Below are positions 1 through 11,400 of a stretch of 64,000 nt of DNA, in pieces (the first letter of the stretch is position 1; each line of letters begins with the position of its first letter). Both the position numbers and the translations under genes were made by a program. The notes under the pieces were generated by a model, which saw only the letters and a program-made list of their open reading frames with translations, was not told the DNA's origin and made no database searches. Source of the DNA: Bin75 sp965200435 (GTDB lineage: Bacteria > Nitrospirota > Nitrospiria > Nitrospirales > UBA8639); assembly GCA_965200435.1 (NCBI GenBank), contig OZ241337.1, positions 2,418,001 through 2,482,000 of the forward strand, written 5' to 3'.

Positions 1-1
1 C

Positions 2-2671
2 GAGCAGTGGGACCACGTGGCGTTCTCCGTCACCATCACTGAGGCGACAGAGGATCCCCCGGAGACTCCCGCGCCCGTCATCAGGCCGGACTTCGTGTTC
101 TCCAAGGGTTCCCTGAGAGTCACCGAAGACGGTCAGGTTTCCTACACGATGAAGCTGACCGCCGACCCGGCCGAGGGGAGAGACCCGAGCTGGACCTACT
201 ACGTCTCGGTCTCGGTCCAGGCGGCGCCTCCGAATCCGGCCGAGGTGCAGTCCGGGAGCAATCGGGGGACGAGCATCCGGGTCCCGATCAACTCGACCAA
301 CTGGAACACGCCGCACACGATCACCGTGCACGGTCTGGACGACGGTGATCTGGGCACGAATGCCCGGGCGGCGAAAGTCTACCACCGGCTGGACACCGAT
401 GGCGACGGGAACGATTTCATTCAGGAGGCGGACCTTCCGCTCACAGTTACCGAAACCAGGCAGGTCGTCCGGGTCGACGAGTTCAGCCCGCCCCGGGCGA
501 CGCTGCCGGAGAGCGGCGTGCTGGAAGACGGCGCCGCGGCGCAGCTCAAGTTCTGGCTGAAGCCCTCGCACGTGATCCCGCTCTCATCCCAGCTCACCGT
601 CATCGTCGCCACCTCCGACGACACTGTGGCTGCGCTGTCCAAGACGCAATTCACTTTCGACTCGGAGAACTGGAAAACGCCGCAAGAGGTGCGGGTGACG
701 CCGGTGGACGACGAGGTGGACAACTCGGAGGACCGCACCGCCGACATCACGTTCAGCATCAGCCGCAGCGATGGCGGCGGTCACTACAAAAACGCCAAGC
801 TGCCGGAAACGATCACCTTCACCGCGGAGGACGATGACGAGAAGTCCGTGAGCCTGGACGGCGAGTCCTCGTTCACGCTGAACGAGGTGGACGGATCGGA
901 TACCTACACCGTGCAACTGGCGACCGAGCCGACCGGCGACGTCAAGGTGACGGTTGCCTCCAGCGACACAGGCGTCGTCACCGCGGCGCCGGCGGAGATC
1001 ACCTTCACGGACGAGGACTGGGACAGCGCGCAGACCGTCACGCTGACCGCGGTGGACAACGACGTGGACGAGACGGCCGGCTCCACCACGGCCACGATTT
1101 CGCACACCGCCAGTGGCGCAGACTACGAAGGCGTGACGGGTTCCACGTTGTCCGTGACCCGTACCAACGACGACGACGTTAAGGGCCTCGTGTCCTTGCT
1201 GGACCACATCGAGGACGCGATCCTCAAGATCGACGAGGGCGGCACGGCGGACTACACGCTGAAGCTCAACTCCGAGCCCACCGAGAATGTCACCGTCAGC
1301 GTCGCGCTCGGCCAGAACACGAGCGCGGACGCCACCGTGGCGCCGGCCTCACTCACCTTCACACCGGCCAACTGGAACACCGCGCAGACGGTCACGGTGA
1401 CCTCCGTCCGCGATAACATCGACAAGTCCCCGGGCGGCGGCAACGTCCAGATGAGCGCCTCGGGCGGCGGCTACAACGGCGAGACGGCCGCGATCAGTTT
1501 CTCGGTCAAGGACGTTGACAATTCGGGACTCACCCTGTCGGCCGCCACGATGTCGCTGACGGAAGGCGCCGCCGGCAAGACCTTCACGGCGGTGCTCACC
1601 AGCAAGCCGAATCGCGCCAGCAGCAAGATCAAGCTCAGATCGGATTCCGCTATCGTTACCGTGGCGCCGGCGGAGATCACCTTCACAGCGGACAACTGGA
1701 ATACCGTGCAGACGGTCACCGTCACCGCGGTGGACGACGAGGTGCGCAACGTCGGGGGCGAAACCGTGACCGGCATCTCCTTTACGGCCGAGGGCTACTT
1801 CATCCCGTCGCTGCGCGTACCCAGCTTCGAAGTGACCGTCACCGAAGACGACTCGCAAGGTCAGAACCACTACTACGTGCAACCTGACCTCGACGGGGTG
1901 GGCACCTTCAACGTCGAGCCCGATGCGGCATCGAAGACCGCCAAAATCGTCGTCTTTCGCCGTAACAAGGACGACCCCAACGAATCGATCGCCATCACCC
2001 CGATTAACCGCAGCCGGGACGGCTACGCCACGCACAGTACCGGCGGCGACTGGAACCTGGTAGAGACCGGATCGAAACCTTTCAGTGGGCTGGATTACGT
2101 CATCTTCAACGTGACCGCGTTCGGAGACGACCTGGTCGAGGGGACGGAGTACGCCCTGTTCCGCGTCGGCAATCAGGATCTGGCTTATCCCATCACGGAC
2201 GCCGAGACGCCATCGATCGAGTTTTCGCGCAGAAGCGTCGGCCTCGCCGCCACGGGAGAATTCAGTTCCGACACTTGGAAGGTCCTGCTTGGCGCGAAAC
2301 CGCAGCATCCGGTTACCGTGGACCTGTCGGTGGCGGCGAACTGCATCAGCTCCACGGACTGCGACCCCGCCCAGGTGAGCGTCTCCCCGTTGTTCCGGCG
2401 GTTCACGCCGTCGAACTGGGACACGTGGCAGTACGTCACCGCCGCGTCCACCGGCGCGTTCGGTCAGGCGGAGGACGTCAAGCATGCGGAAGTCGTGCAC
2501 CGCCTGCGCGGCAGCGGCTTCAATGCGCTGCCGGCCGAGCGCGTGCGGGTCCAGGTCGAATCGAAGCCGGACAAGGTCTACGGCCCCGTCTGGATCGAAG
2601 GACCGACGGAGGTCACTGAGGGCGAGACCGCCACCTTTACCTTTCACCGCAGCAATGCGGACAGCGGGTAG
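2..2671 (+). CDS. Giant Calx-beta/Ig-like repeat surface protein, fragment 1 (5' end outside window)
   Basis: The frame is already open at the first bases of the window, so the true start lies upstream. The product is a string of roughly 105-residue beta-sandwich modules, each with a signature like FTxxNWxxxQxVTVTxxDD followed by an acidic DDD linker. This resembles Calx-beta or related Ig-like stalk modules of large surface adhesins. Asp-rich linkers suggest calcium binding (inference). The reading frame ends in TAG at 2669-2671. The same frame continues immediately afterwards (residues IEYRFYVVQD) into the ORF at 2693-5449, so this is one interrupted gene rather than two. The whole gene would span from before base 1 to 17867. 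Module type is clear; exact ligand or function is unknown. Confidence 0.8.
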   Translation, partial: EQWDHVAFSVTITEATEDPPETPAPVIRPDFVFSKGSLRVTEDGQVSYTMKLTADPAEGRDPSWTYYVSVSVQAAPPNPAEVQSGSNRGTSIRVPINSTNWNTPHTITVHGLDDGDLGTNARAAKVYHRLDTDGDGNDFIQEADLPLTVTETRQVVRVDEFSPPRATLPESGVLEDGAAAQLKFWLKPSHVIPLSSQLTVIVATSDDTVAALSKTQFTFDSENWKTPQEVRVTPVDDEVDNSEDRTADITFSISRSDGGGHYKNAKLPETITFTAEDDDEKSVSLDGESSFTLNEVDGSDTYTVQLATEPTGDVKVTVASSDTGVVTAAPAEITFTDEDWDSAQTVTLTAVDNDVDETAGSTTATISHTASGADYEGVTGSTLSVTRTNDDDVKGLVSLLDHIEDAILKIDEGGTADYTLKLNSEPTENVTVSVALGQNTSADATVAPASLTFTPANWNTAQTVTVTSVRDNIDKSPGGGNVQMSASGGGYNGETAAISFSVKDVDNSGLTLSAATMSLTEGAAGKTFTAVLTSKPNRASSKIKLRSDSAIVTVAPAEITFTADNWNTVQTVTVTAVDDEVRNVGGETVTGISFTAEGYFIPSLRVPSFEVTVTEDDSQGQNHYYVQPDLDGVGTFNVEPDAASKTAKIVVFRRNKDDPNESIAITPINRSRDGYATHSTGGDWNLVETGSKPFSGLDYVIFNVTAFGDDLVEGTEYALFRVGNQDLAYPITDAETPSIEFSRRSVGLAATGEFSSDTWKVLLGAKPQHPVTVDLSVAANCISSTDCDPAQVSVSPLFRRFTPSNWDTWQYVTAASTGAFGQAEDVKHAEVVHRLRGSGFNALPAERVRVQVESKPDKVYGPVWIEGPTEVTEGETATFTFHRSNADSG

Positions 2672-2692
2672 ATCGAATATCGCTTCTACGTT

Positions 2693-5449
2693 GTGCAAGA
2701 CAGCACGAAGTCGGTGGAAGGAGCGTTGCGGGAAGCGAGCTTGCACAGCGACTACTCGCCCGATTTCACGCTGGACGCCAACAACCGCTTCGCATTCACG
2801 ATGGCCGCCGGCGAAACCTCAAAGTCCTTCGACATCGCCATCAACGACGACTCTGCCGTCGAGGGCACGGAGTTCATGCACATCGTGGGCTATTCCACGT
2901 CGCTCTTCAGCCTTGTGAATCCCATCTACGCGAATGCCGAGCAGGTGGTGCTCGTTAAGGACAATGACGAACCGGGCGTGCATATCTCGTCGACCGAATT
3001 GACCGTGGACGAAGCGGGGGGCACGGCAACCTACGAGGTGACCTTGACCAGTCAGCCCCATGAGATGGCCAGGGTTCTCATCGAGCAGCGGCCCTCGAAC
3101 GGCGATCCCTGGGCGGATCAGGCTGCCCGGCTTTCCCCCATCGACCAGTACACGGTCGCGCGTTTCACGCCCGACAACTGGAACGTCGCGCAAACGATTA
3201 CGGTGTCGGGGCAGGACGACGATGTGGACACCGAGGGCGACAAGCGCGTGGTGACCATCCTGACTCGCGTGAGTAGCTCGAGCACGAGTGGGGGGGGAGC
3301 GGAGCCAAGGTGGGTAGGCGCCATCGGCGCAGTACCCATCACGGTGACGGTCCTGGACGACGAGGTGAAGGGCGTCACCTACGATCTGGAGGACGACTAC
3401 GGACAAGGTACAGAGCAACAGGCGGTGTTCAGGCGTGACCGGGTGATCGTGCTGGACCGGCAACCGCGGGCCATCTACAAGATGCGCCTTCACACCAAGC
3501 CCGATGCCCCGGTGACGGTGACCGCGACCTCGTCGGACGCCACCAAGGTCACCTTCAAGGACTCGACAACCGGCTCCGCAACGCTCACCTTCGACGCCAC
3601 CAACTGGAATGTCTTCCAGTCGTTGGAGGTCGAGCTCACGGAGGCCGGCGAGGCCGGGGCCGAGTTCGACGTCACCATCAGCCACGGCCATGCGGGAACC
3701 TACGGGACGTTCGCCTTTCCCGACATCACGGTCAGCAAGGGAGGATATTCGGTGGGTGAGCAGCCCTTTGCCCGAGGGCTGAGCAGGTACGAAATCCACG
3801 AAGGCCAAAGCGTGCCCATCCGGGTATGGCTGAAGGAAGACCCGGGATCCGACACGTCGTACGAAGTCCGGGCCTTCCCCTTGAACCACCCGGATGTGCC
3901 GCTTTCGTTCTCTCCGGATGGGTTCCAAACCCTCGATCAATCCAATTGGGAGGATGGCGTCGAGTGGGTGGTCACGGCGGACCAGGACGAAGGGAAGCAG
4001 GGAAAGCAAAGCACCCAGGTGTATTTCGAACAACGTAAGGACGACGGAACCGCAACCGACATCCTGGAGCCAGTCGCTATCGTGGTAATCGATCGGGAAG
4101 AACTGCCGCTGGAATTCGAAGAGGCGGCCCTCACCGTCGGCGAGACGGGAAACCGTAGCTACAAGGCGAGAATGAAGGTAAGTGCGAATAACGGGGTGGA
4201 TAATCCGGTCACGTACAGGCCGTCGGCCTCGGATGCGACCCGCGTCCGGCTGAACGACGCCAACAAATCGGATGTGTCGGAAGAGCTGCTGCGGTACACG
4301 TGGGCCCGCTTTGGCGACTGCAATACCAATCCCTCCGACCCCAATGATGACATCTGTCTGTGGGATGAATACCAGGAAGTGGGGCTCTACTTTCCGGCCG
4401 ACAACGATTTTCGCGACGATGTGGTGACCCTCTCCCATCTCCTTTCCTACAGTCTTCAACCGGAACGGGAAGGCTGGAACGCCGGCGATGTGACCGTCAC
4501 GATCAGCGACGGGACCAAGGCGGGTACCGGGGTAGGCTCCATAGGTGGCCCCGAGGCCGGTAGTCCTCTGACTTACCGCGTCAGTCTTTCCGGGGCTGGG
4601 CCGGCAACGGAGACGGTCATTACCCTCGCGTCTCTTGACGAAACGGTCGCCACCGTCTCGCCGACATCGCTCACCTTCACCGCGGACAACTACACCACCG
4701 GCCAGACCGTCACCATCACCCCGATTGACGACAACATCGACAATCCCGTTATACCGAATACGAACGGCAAGGAAGGCCGCTTGACGACGATCCGGATGAC
4801 TGGCCCGACGGGCCTGGTGCACAGTTCCCGGTTGCCGGACGTCACCGTTTCGTTTGAGGACGACGACACCGCCGGGGTTACGGTAACGCCCACCAGCCTG
4901 AGCCTGGACGAGGGCGGCAAGGCGTACTCCTCGGTGCAGTTGACCAGCGAGCCGACCGACAAGGTGACCGTGGCGGTCGCGGGCGGCAACACCGCCATCG
5001 CCGCCATCGAGCAGTACGACGAAGACGGCAACGCGCTGCCGGACCTCTCGACCACCGCGACCCTCGTGTTCGAGCCGGCGCAATGGCGCACACCGCTGAA
5101 GTTGGCGATCGTGGCCCCGGACAACAGTCTGCGGACCGGGGCGCGCAGCGTCACGCTCACCAACGCGGTGACCTCGGACGACGTCAAGTACAACGGCGTG
5201 TCGGCCGCCGACGTCAGCGTGACGGTGGCTGACGACGACATGGCGAGCACCGGCATCGCGCTGACCGTGGACCCGGCGAGCGTCGCGGAAGGCGACGCGT
5301 CGACCCCGATCACGGTGACCGGAACGCTGAACGACGCGGCACGCACCGAGGACACGGTGGTGACCCTGGCCCTGGCTGGGACGGCGACGAGCGGCACGGA
5401 CTACACCGCGGTCACGCCGCCGACCTTGACCATTGCCGCGGGGCCTTGA
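2693..5449 (+). CDS. Giant Calx-beta/Ig-like repeat surface protein, fragment 2
   Basis: It is in the same frame as the preceding fragment, separated only by the in-frame TAG at 2669-2671, and continues the same array of about 100-residue modules with DxD-rich junctions. The nominal start is a GTG inside the module sequence with no convincing ribosome site, so it is not an independent gene start. It ends in TGA at 5447-5449 within a G run (gcggggcc). Adding one base there gives the expected module motif IAAGALSGEATF and joins fragment 3, so a one-base deletion or consensus error is likely. Divergent modules here (for example a Cys-containing insertion near 4310-4360) contrast with the near-identical modules downstream. 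Confidence 0.8.
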   Translation: MQDSTKSVEGALREASLHSDYSPDFTLDANNRFAFTMAAGETSKSFDIAINDDSAVEGTEFMHIVGYSTSLFSLVNPIYANAEQVVLVKDNDEPGVHISSTELTVDEAGGTATYEVTLTSQPHEMARVLIEQRPSNGDPWADQAARLSPIDQYTVARFTPDNWNVAQTITVSGQDDDVDTEGDKRVVTILTRVSSSSTSGGGAEPRWVGAIGAVPITVTVLDDEVKGVTYDLEDDYGQGTEQQAVFRRDRVIVLDRQPRAIYKMRLHTKPDAPVTVTATSSDATKVTFKDSTTGSATLTFDATNWNVFQSLEVELTEAGEAGAEFDVTISHGHAGTYGTFAFPDITVSKGGYSVGEQPFARGLSRYEIHEGQSVPIRVWLKEDPGSDTSYEVRAFPLNHPDVPLSFSPDGFQTLDQSNWEDGVEWVVTADQDEGKQGKQSTQVYFEQRKDDGTATDILEPVAIVVIDREELPLEFEEAALTVGETGNRSYKARMKVSANNGVDNPVTYRPSASDATRVRLNDANKSDVSEELLRYTWARFGDCNTNPSDPNDDICLWDEYQEVGLYFPADNDFRDDVVTLSHLLSYSLQPEREGWNAGDVTVTISDGTKAGTGVGSIGGPEAGSPLTYRVSLSGAGPATETVITLASLDETVATVSPTSLTFTADNYTTGQTVTITPIDDNIDNPVIPNTNGKEGRLTTIRMTGPTGLVHSSRLPDVTVSFEDDDTAGVTVTPTSLSLDEGGKAYSSVQLTSEPTDKVTVAVAGGNTAIAAIEQYDEDGNALPDLSTTATLVFEPAQWRTPLKLAIVAPDNSLRTGARSVTLTNAVTSDDVKYNGVSAADVSVTVADDDMASTGIALTVDPASVAEGDASTPITVTGTLNDAARTEDTVVTLALAGTATSGTDYTAVTPPTLTIAAGP

Positions 5450-8400
5450 GCGGTGAGGCCACGTTCAATCTCGCCGTTACCGACGACGCCCTGCTCGAGG
5501 GCACGGAAACCGTCCAAGTGACCGGCACGACCACTGCCACTGTGGGCCTGCCGGTGACCGCCGCGGGCATCTCGGTGACGGACAACGAGAAGGCCTCCGA
5601 GGTCGAGATTGTGCTGACGGCGAGTCCCGACAGCGTGGCCGAGGGTGCGGAGAGCGGCTCCACGGTGACGGTCACGGCCACCCTGCAGGGCACGACGCGC
5701 TTTGTCGATGCGCAGACGGTGACGGTGGCGGTGGGCAAGAGCGGGGACGAAGCCTCCGAGGGCACCGACTACACCACGGTGAACGATCTCTCGATCTCGC
5801 TCGCGGCCGGGGCGGCGAGCGGCACGGCGACCTTCACGCTGACGCCCACCGAAGACGTCTGGGTCGAGGGCAGCGAGAAGCTGAGCGTCACCGGCACGAT
5901 CGGCGTGACCGGCGTCAAGGTAACCCCGGACGAGATCGTCATCACCGACAACGACGTGGTCAGCACCTCTATCGCCATGCCCGTGGACCCGGCCAGCGTG
6001 GACGAAGGCGACACGGAAACCGTCACGCTGACCGCGACGCTGAACGCCGGTGCGCGCGTCCAGGACACCGAGGTGACTCCGACCGTGGGCGGCACCGCGA
6101 CGAGCGGCACCGATTACACTGCCGTGTCGCCTGCCGCAGTCACCATTCCCACCGGTGAGACCAGCGCCAGCGTGACCTTCAGCCTGGCCACCACCGAAGA
6201 CGTGTTCGTCGAGGGCGACGAGAAGGTGAGCATCTCCGGCGCCACCACCGGCGGGCTCACCGTAACCGGCGCCGCGGTGACGCTGGCCGACGACGACTCG
6301 CTGCCCGAGATCACCCTCAGCCTGAGCCAGAACAGCGTGGCGGAGAACGCGGCCGCGGGGTCGGAGATCACGGTGACGGCGACGGTGAGCGGCACGACCC
6401 GCTTCCCGGATGCGCAGACGGTGACGGTGAAGGTGGGTGCGAACACCGACGCGGCGACGGAAGGGACAGACTACGCGACGGTGGCCGATGTGAGCATCAC
6501 GATCGCCGCCGGCGCGGCATCCGGAACCGGCAAGTTCACGCTGACGCCGACGGACGACGCCGTGGACGAGGGCACCAGCGAGTCGATCAGCGTCACGGGG
6601 ACGATTGCGCCGTCGAACGTGACGGTGAACGGCACGACGTTGACGCTGACGGACAATGACGATGCGGCGACGATCGACCTGAGCGTGAACCCGGACAGCG
6701 TGGACGAAGGCGGGGAGGCGGAGGAGATCACGGTGACGGCGACGATTTCGAACACGACGCGATTTGCTGTGGCGCAGACGGTGACGGTGAAGGTGGGGGC
6801 GAGCGACGACACGGCGGAGGAGGGGACGGACTATACAACGGTCGCGGACGTCGAGATCACGATCGCGAAGGGCGAGGCGTCGGGGACGGCGACGTTCACG
6901 TTGACGCCGACGGACGACGACGTGGACGAGGGGACCAGCGAGGCGATCAGCGTCACGGGGACGATTGCGCCGTCGAACGTGACGGTGAACAGCACGAGTG
7001 TGACGCTGACGGACGACGAGACGAAGGGCGCGACGTTGTCGAAGACGACGCTGACCCTCAGCGAGAAGGACGGGTCGGGCGACTACACCGTCGTGCTGGA
7101 CAGTCAGCCGTCGGGACCCGTGACGGTGACGGTGGAGAGCGACGACGTCGACACGGCGAAGGTGGCGGTGGGCAGCGACACGCCGGGCGAGTTGGTGAAG
7201 CTGACGTTTGAGCCGAACGACGACAACAGCAAGTTGTGGAGCACGGCGCAGACGGTGAAGGTGACGGCGGTCAACGACAATCTGGACAACGACGATGACA
7301 AGCGCACGGCGACGATCAGCCACACGACGGACGGCGGCGGCTACGACGCCAGCGACGTGACGGTGGATGATCTGACGGTGACGGTGACCGACGACGACGG
7401 GGCGGCGACGATCAATCTGAGCCTGGACGACGCCGACGCGGACGAAGACGGGGAGGCCGTGGAGATCACGGTGACGGCGGAGATTTCGAACAGCACGCGG
7501 TTTGCTGCGGCGCAGACGGTGACGGTGGCGGTGGGGGCGAGCAGCGACACGGCGACGGAAGGGACGGATTACACGACGGTGGCCGACGTCACGATCACGA
7601 TTGCCAAGGGCGCGGCGTCGGGGACCGGGACGTTCACGCTGACGCCGACGGACGACGACGTGGACGAGGGCGCCAGCGAGACGATCAGCGTGACGGGGAC
7701 GATTGCGCCGTCGAACGTGACGGTGAACGGCACGTCGGTGACGTTGACGGACGACGAGACCAAGGGCGTGACGGTGTCGAAGGCAACGATGAGCTTCAGC
7801 GAGAAGGACGGCACCGACAACTACACGGTGGTGTTGGACAGCGAGCCGACGGACACGGTAACGGTGACGGCAACCAGCAGCGATGCGACGACGGCGAAGG
7901 AGGAGAAGACCGGCGGCTCGGCGGGGTCTTCAGTGAGTCTGGAGTTTACGACTGCGAATTGGGACACGGTGCAGACGGTGAAGGTGACGGCGGTCAACGA
8001 CAATCTGGACAACGACGGCGACAAGCGCACGGCGACGCTCAGCCACACGACAGCCGGCGGCGACTATGCCACGGGCGTGACGATGGATGATCTGACGGTG
8101 ACGGTGACCGACGACGACGGGGCGGCGACGATCAATCTGAGCCTGGACGACGCCGAGGTGGACGAAGACGGGGAGGCCGTGGAGATCACGGTGACGGCGG
8201 AGATTTCGAACAGCACGCGGTTTGCTGCGGCGCAGACGGTGACGGTGGCGGTGGGGGCGAGCAGCGACACGGCGACGGAAGGGACGGATTACACGACGGT
8301 GGCCGACGTCACGATCACGATTGCCAAGGGCGCGGCGTCGGGGACCGGGACGTTCACGCTGACGCCGACGGACGACGACGTGGACGAGGGCGCCAGCGAG

Positions 8401-11400
8401 ACGATCAGCGTGACGGGGACGATTGCGCCGTCAAACGTGACGGTGAACGGCACGTCGGTGACGTTGACGGACGACGAGACCAAGGGCGTGACGGTGTCGA
8501 AGGCAACGATGAGCTTCAGCGAGAAGGACGGCACCGACAACTACACGGTGGTGTTGGACAGCGAGCCGACGGACACGGTAACGGTGACGGTAACCAGCAG
8601 CGATGCGACGACGGCGAAGGTGGAGAAGACCGGTGGCTCGGCGGGGTCTTTAGTGAGTCTGGAGTTTACGACTGCGAATTGGGACACGGTGCAGACGGTG
8701 AAGGTGACGGCGGTCAACGACAATCTGGACAACGACGGCGACAAGCGCACGGCGACGCTCAGCCACACGACGGCCGGCGGCGACTATGCCACGGGCGTGA
8801 CGGTGGATGATCTGACGGTGACGGTGACCGACGACGACGGGGCGGCGACGATCAACCTGAGCGTGAGCCAGAGTAGCGTGGCGGAGAACGTCGCGACGGC
8901 GCTGGAGATCACGGTGACGGCGACGCTGGCGGGGACGACGCGGCTGGCGGACGAGGCGACGGTGACGGTGAAGGTGGGCGACACGGGGACGGCGACGGAA
9001 GGGACGGACTACACGACGGTGGACGACTTCGAGATCACGATTGCCAAGGGGGCGGCGTCGGGGACTGGGACGTTTACGCTGACGCCGACGGACGACGACG
9101 TGGACGAAGGGACGAGCGAGACGGTGGGGGTGACGGGGACGGTGTCGGTGTCGGGGGTGAACGTGAGCGGCACGACGGTGACGTTGACGGACGACGAGAC
9201 GAAGGGGGTGACGGTGTCGAAGACGACGATGACGTTCAGCGAGAACGGCGGCACCGGGACGTACGACGTGGTGCTGGCCAGTCAGCCGACGGCGGCGGTG
9301 ACGGTGACGGTGGAGAGCAGCGCTGAGGGGACGGCGACGGTGGCGGTAGGCACTGGGACGCCGGCGAAGTCGGTGACGTTGACGTTTGAGCCGACCAACG
9401 CCAACAACAAGCTGTGGAGCACGGTGCAGACGGTGAAGGTGACGGCGGTCAACGACAATCTGGACAATCCGGGCGACAAGCGGACGGCGACGCTCAGCCA
9501 CACGACGGCCGGCGGCGACTATGCCACGGGCGTGACGGTGGATGATCTGACGGTGACGGTGACCGACGACGACGGGGCGGCGACGATCAACCTGAGCGTG
9601 AGCCAGAGTAGTGTGGCGGAGAACGTCGCGACGGCGCCAGAGATCACGGTGACGGCGGCCATTTCGAACAGTACGCGGTTTGCGGCGGCGCAGACGGTGA
9701 CAGTAACGGTCGGCGCGAACGACGACTCGGCGACGTCGGGGACGGACTACGAGGCGGTCGACAACGTCACGATCACGATCGCCAAGGGCGAGGCGTCGGG
9801 GAACGCGAAGTTCACGCTGACGCCGACGGACGACGATGTGGACGAGGGCACCAGCGAGTCGATCAGTATCGCGGGTACGATCTCGGTCTCCGGTGTCACG
9901 GTGAACGGCACGTCGCTGACGCTGACGGACAACGACACCCGGGGTGTCGTTCTCTCCCCCACCACCGTGTCCGTACTGCAGAACGGCGGCACCGGGACGT
10001 ACACGGTCGTCCTGGCCACCAAGCCGACGGCCACGGTCACGATTGCGGTCGCCAGCGACACGACGTCTGCCGCCACGGTAGCTCCCGCGAGCCTTGAATT
10101 CTCGACCTCGACCTGGAACACGGCACAGACGGTGACCGTCACCGGCGCCAACGACGCGTACGACAACGATACGATAGAGGCCGAAATCACCCACACCGTG
10201 ACGGGTGGTGACTACGACAAGTTCACTGCGGACTCGGTGGAGGTGAAGGTCCTGCATCAGGACGGCGGCAATCTGGATCGTCCGATCGATCTATCGGTCA
10301 GCCCGTCGGCGGTCGACGAGGACGCCGACGCCACGACGGTCACCGTGACGGCGACAATCAAGGGCGATGCCGTCTCGACGAAGCAGATCGTGACAGTCGA
10401 GGTCGGGGCGGACACCGACTCAGCTACCGAGGGCACGGACTACAAGGAGGTCGGGACGGTGCGAGTGACCATTCCGGCCCAGCAGACCTCGGGCAGCCAG
10501 ACCTTCACGTTCGAGCAGATCGACGACGACGACGTCGATCTGCCGCTGGGGATTCACGAGAGAGTGAGAATCTCGGGGACGCTCCCGAACACGGTCGTGA
10601 ACCCCACCCGTCTGACGATCACCGACGACGACACAAAGGGGGTGACGCTGTCGAAGGCGACATTGACGTTCAGCGAGAAGGACGGCACCGGGACGTATAC
10701 GGTGGTGCTGGACAGTCAGCCGACGGCGGCGGTGACGGTGACGGTGGAGAGCAGTGCGGAGGGGATGGCGAACGACGACGACGGGGCGGCGGCGATTGCC
10801 CTGAGCGTGGACGACGCCGACGTGGACGAGAACGCTGGGGCGACGACGGTGACGGTAACGGCGACGCTGACGGGGACGACACGGCTGGCGGACGAGGCGA
10901 CGGTGACGGTGGTGGTGGGCGCCGCCAGCGATGCGGCGACGGAAGGCACGGACTACACGACGGTGGCCGACTTCGAGATCACGATTGCGGCGGGGGCGGC
11001 GTCGGGGACCGGGACGTTCACGCTGACGCCGACGGACGATGATGTAGATGAGGGGGCGAGCGAGGCGATCAGCGTGACGGGGACGATCTCGCCATCGGGG
11101 GTGACGGTGAACGGCACGAGTGTAACGCTGACGGACGACGACACGAAGGGGGTGACGGTGTCGAAGGCGACGATGACCTTCAGCGAGAAGGACGGCACGG
11201 ACAACTACACGGTGGTGCTGGACAGCAAGCCGACGGCCACGGTCACGGTGACGGTGGAGAGCAGTGACGCGACGACGGCGAAGGGGGCGAAGACCGGGGG
11301 AGCGGCGGGGGCCTCGGTGAGTCTGGAGTTCACGACCGCGAACTGGAACACGACCCAGACGGTGACGGTGACGGCGGTGGACGACAACGTAGACAACCCG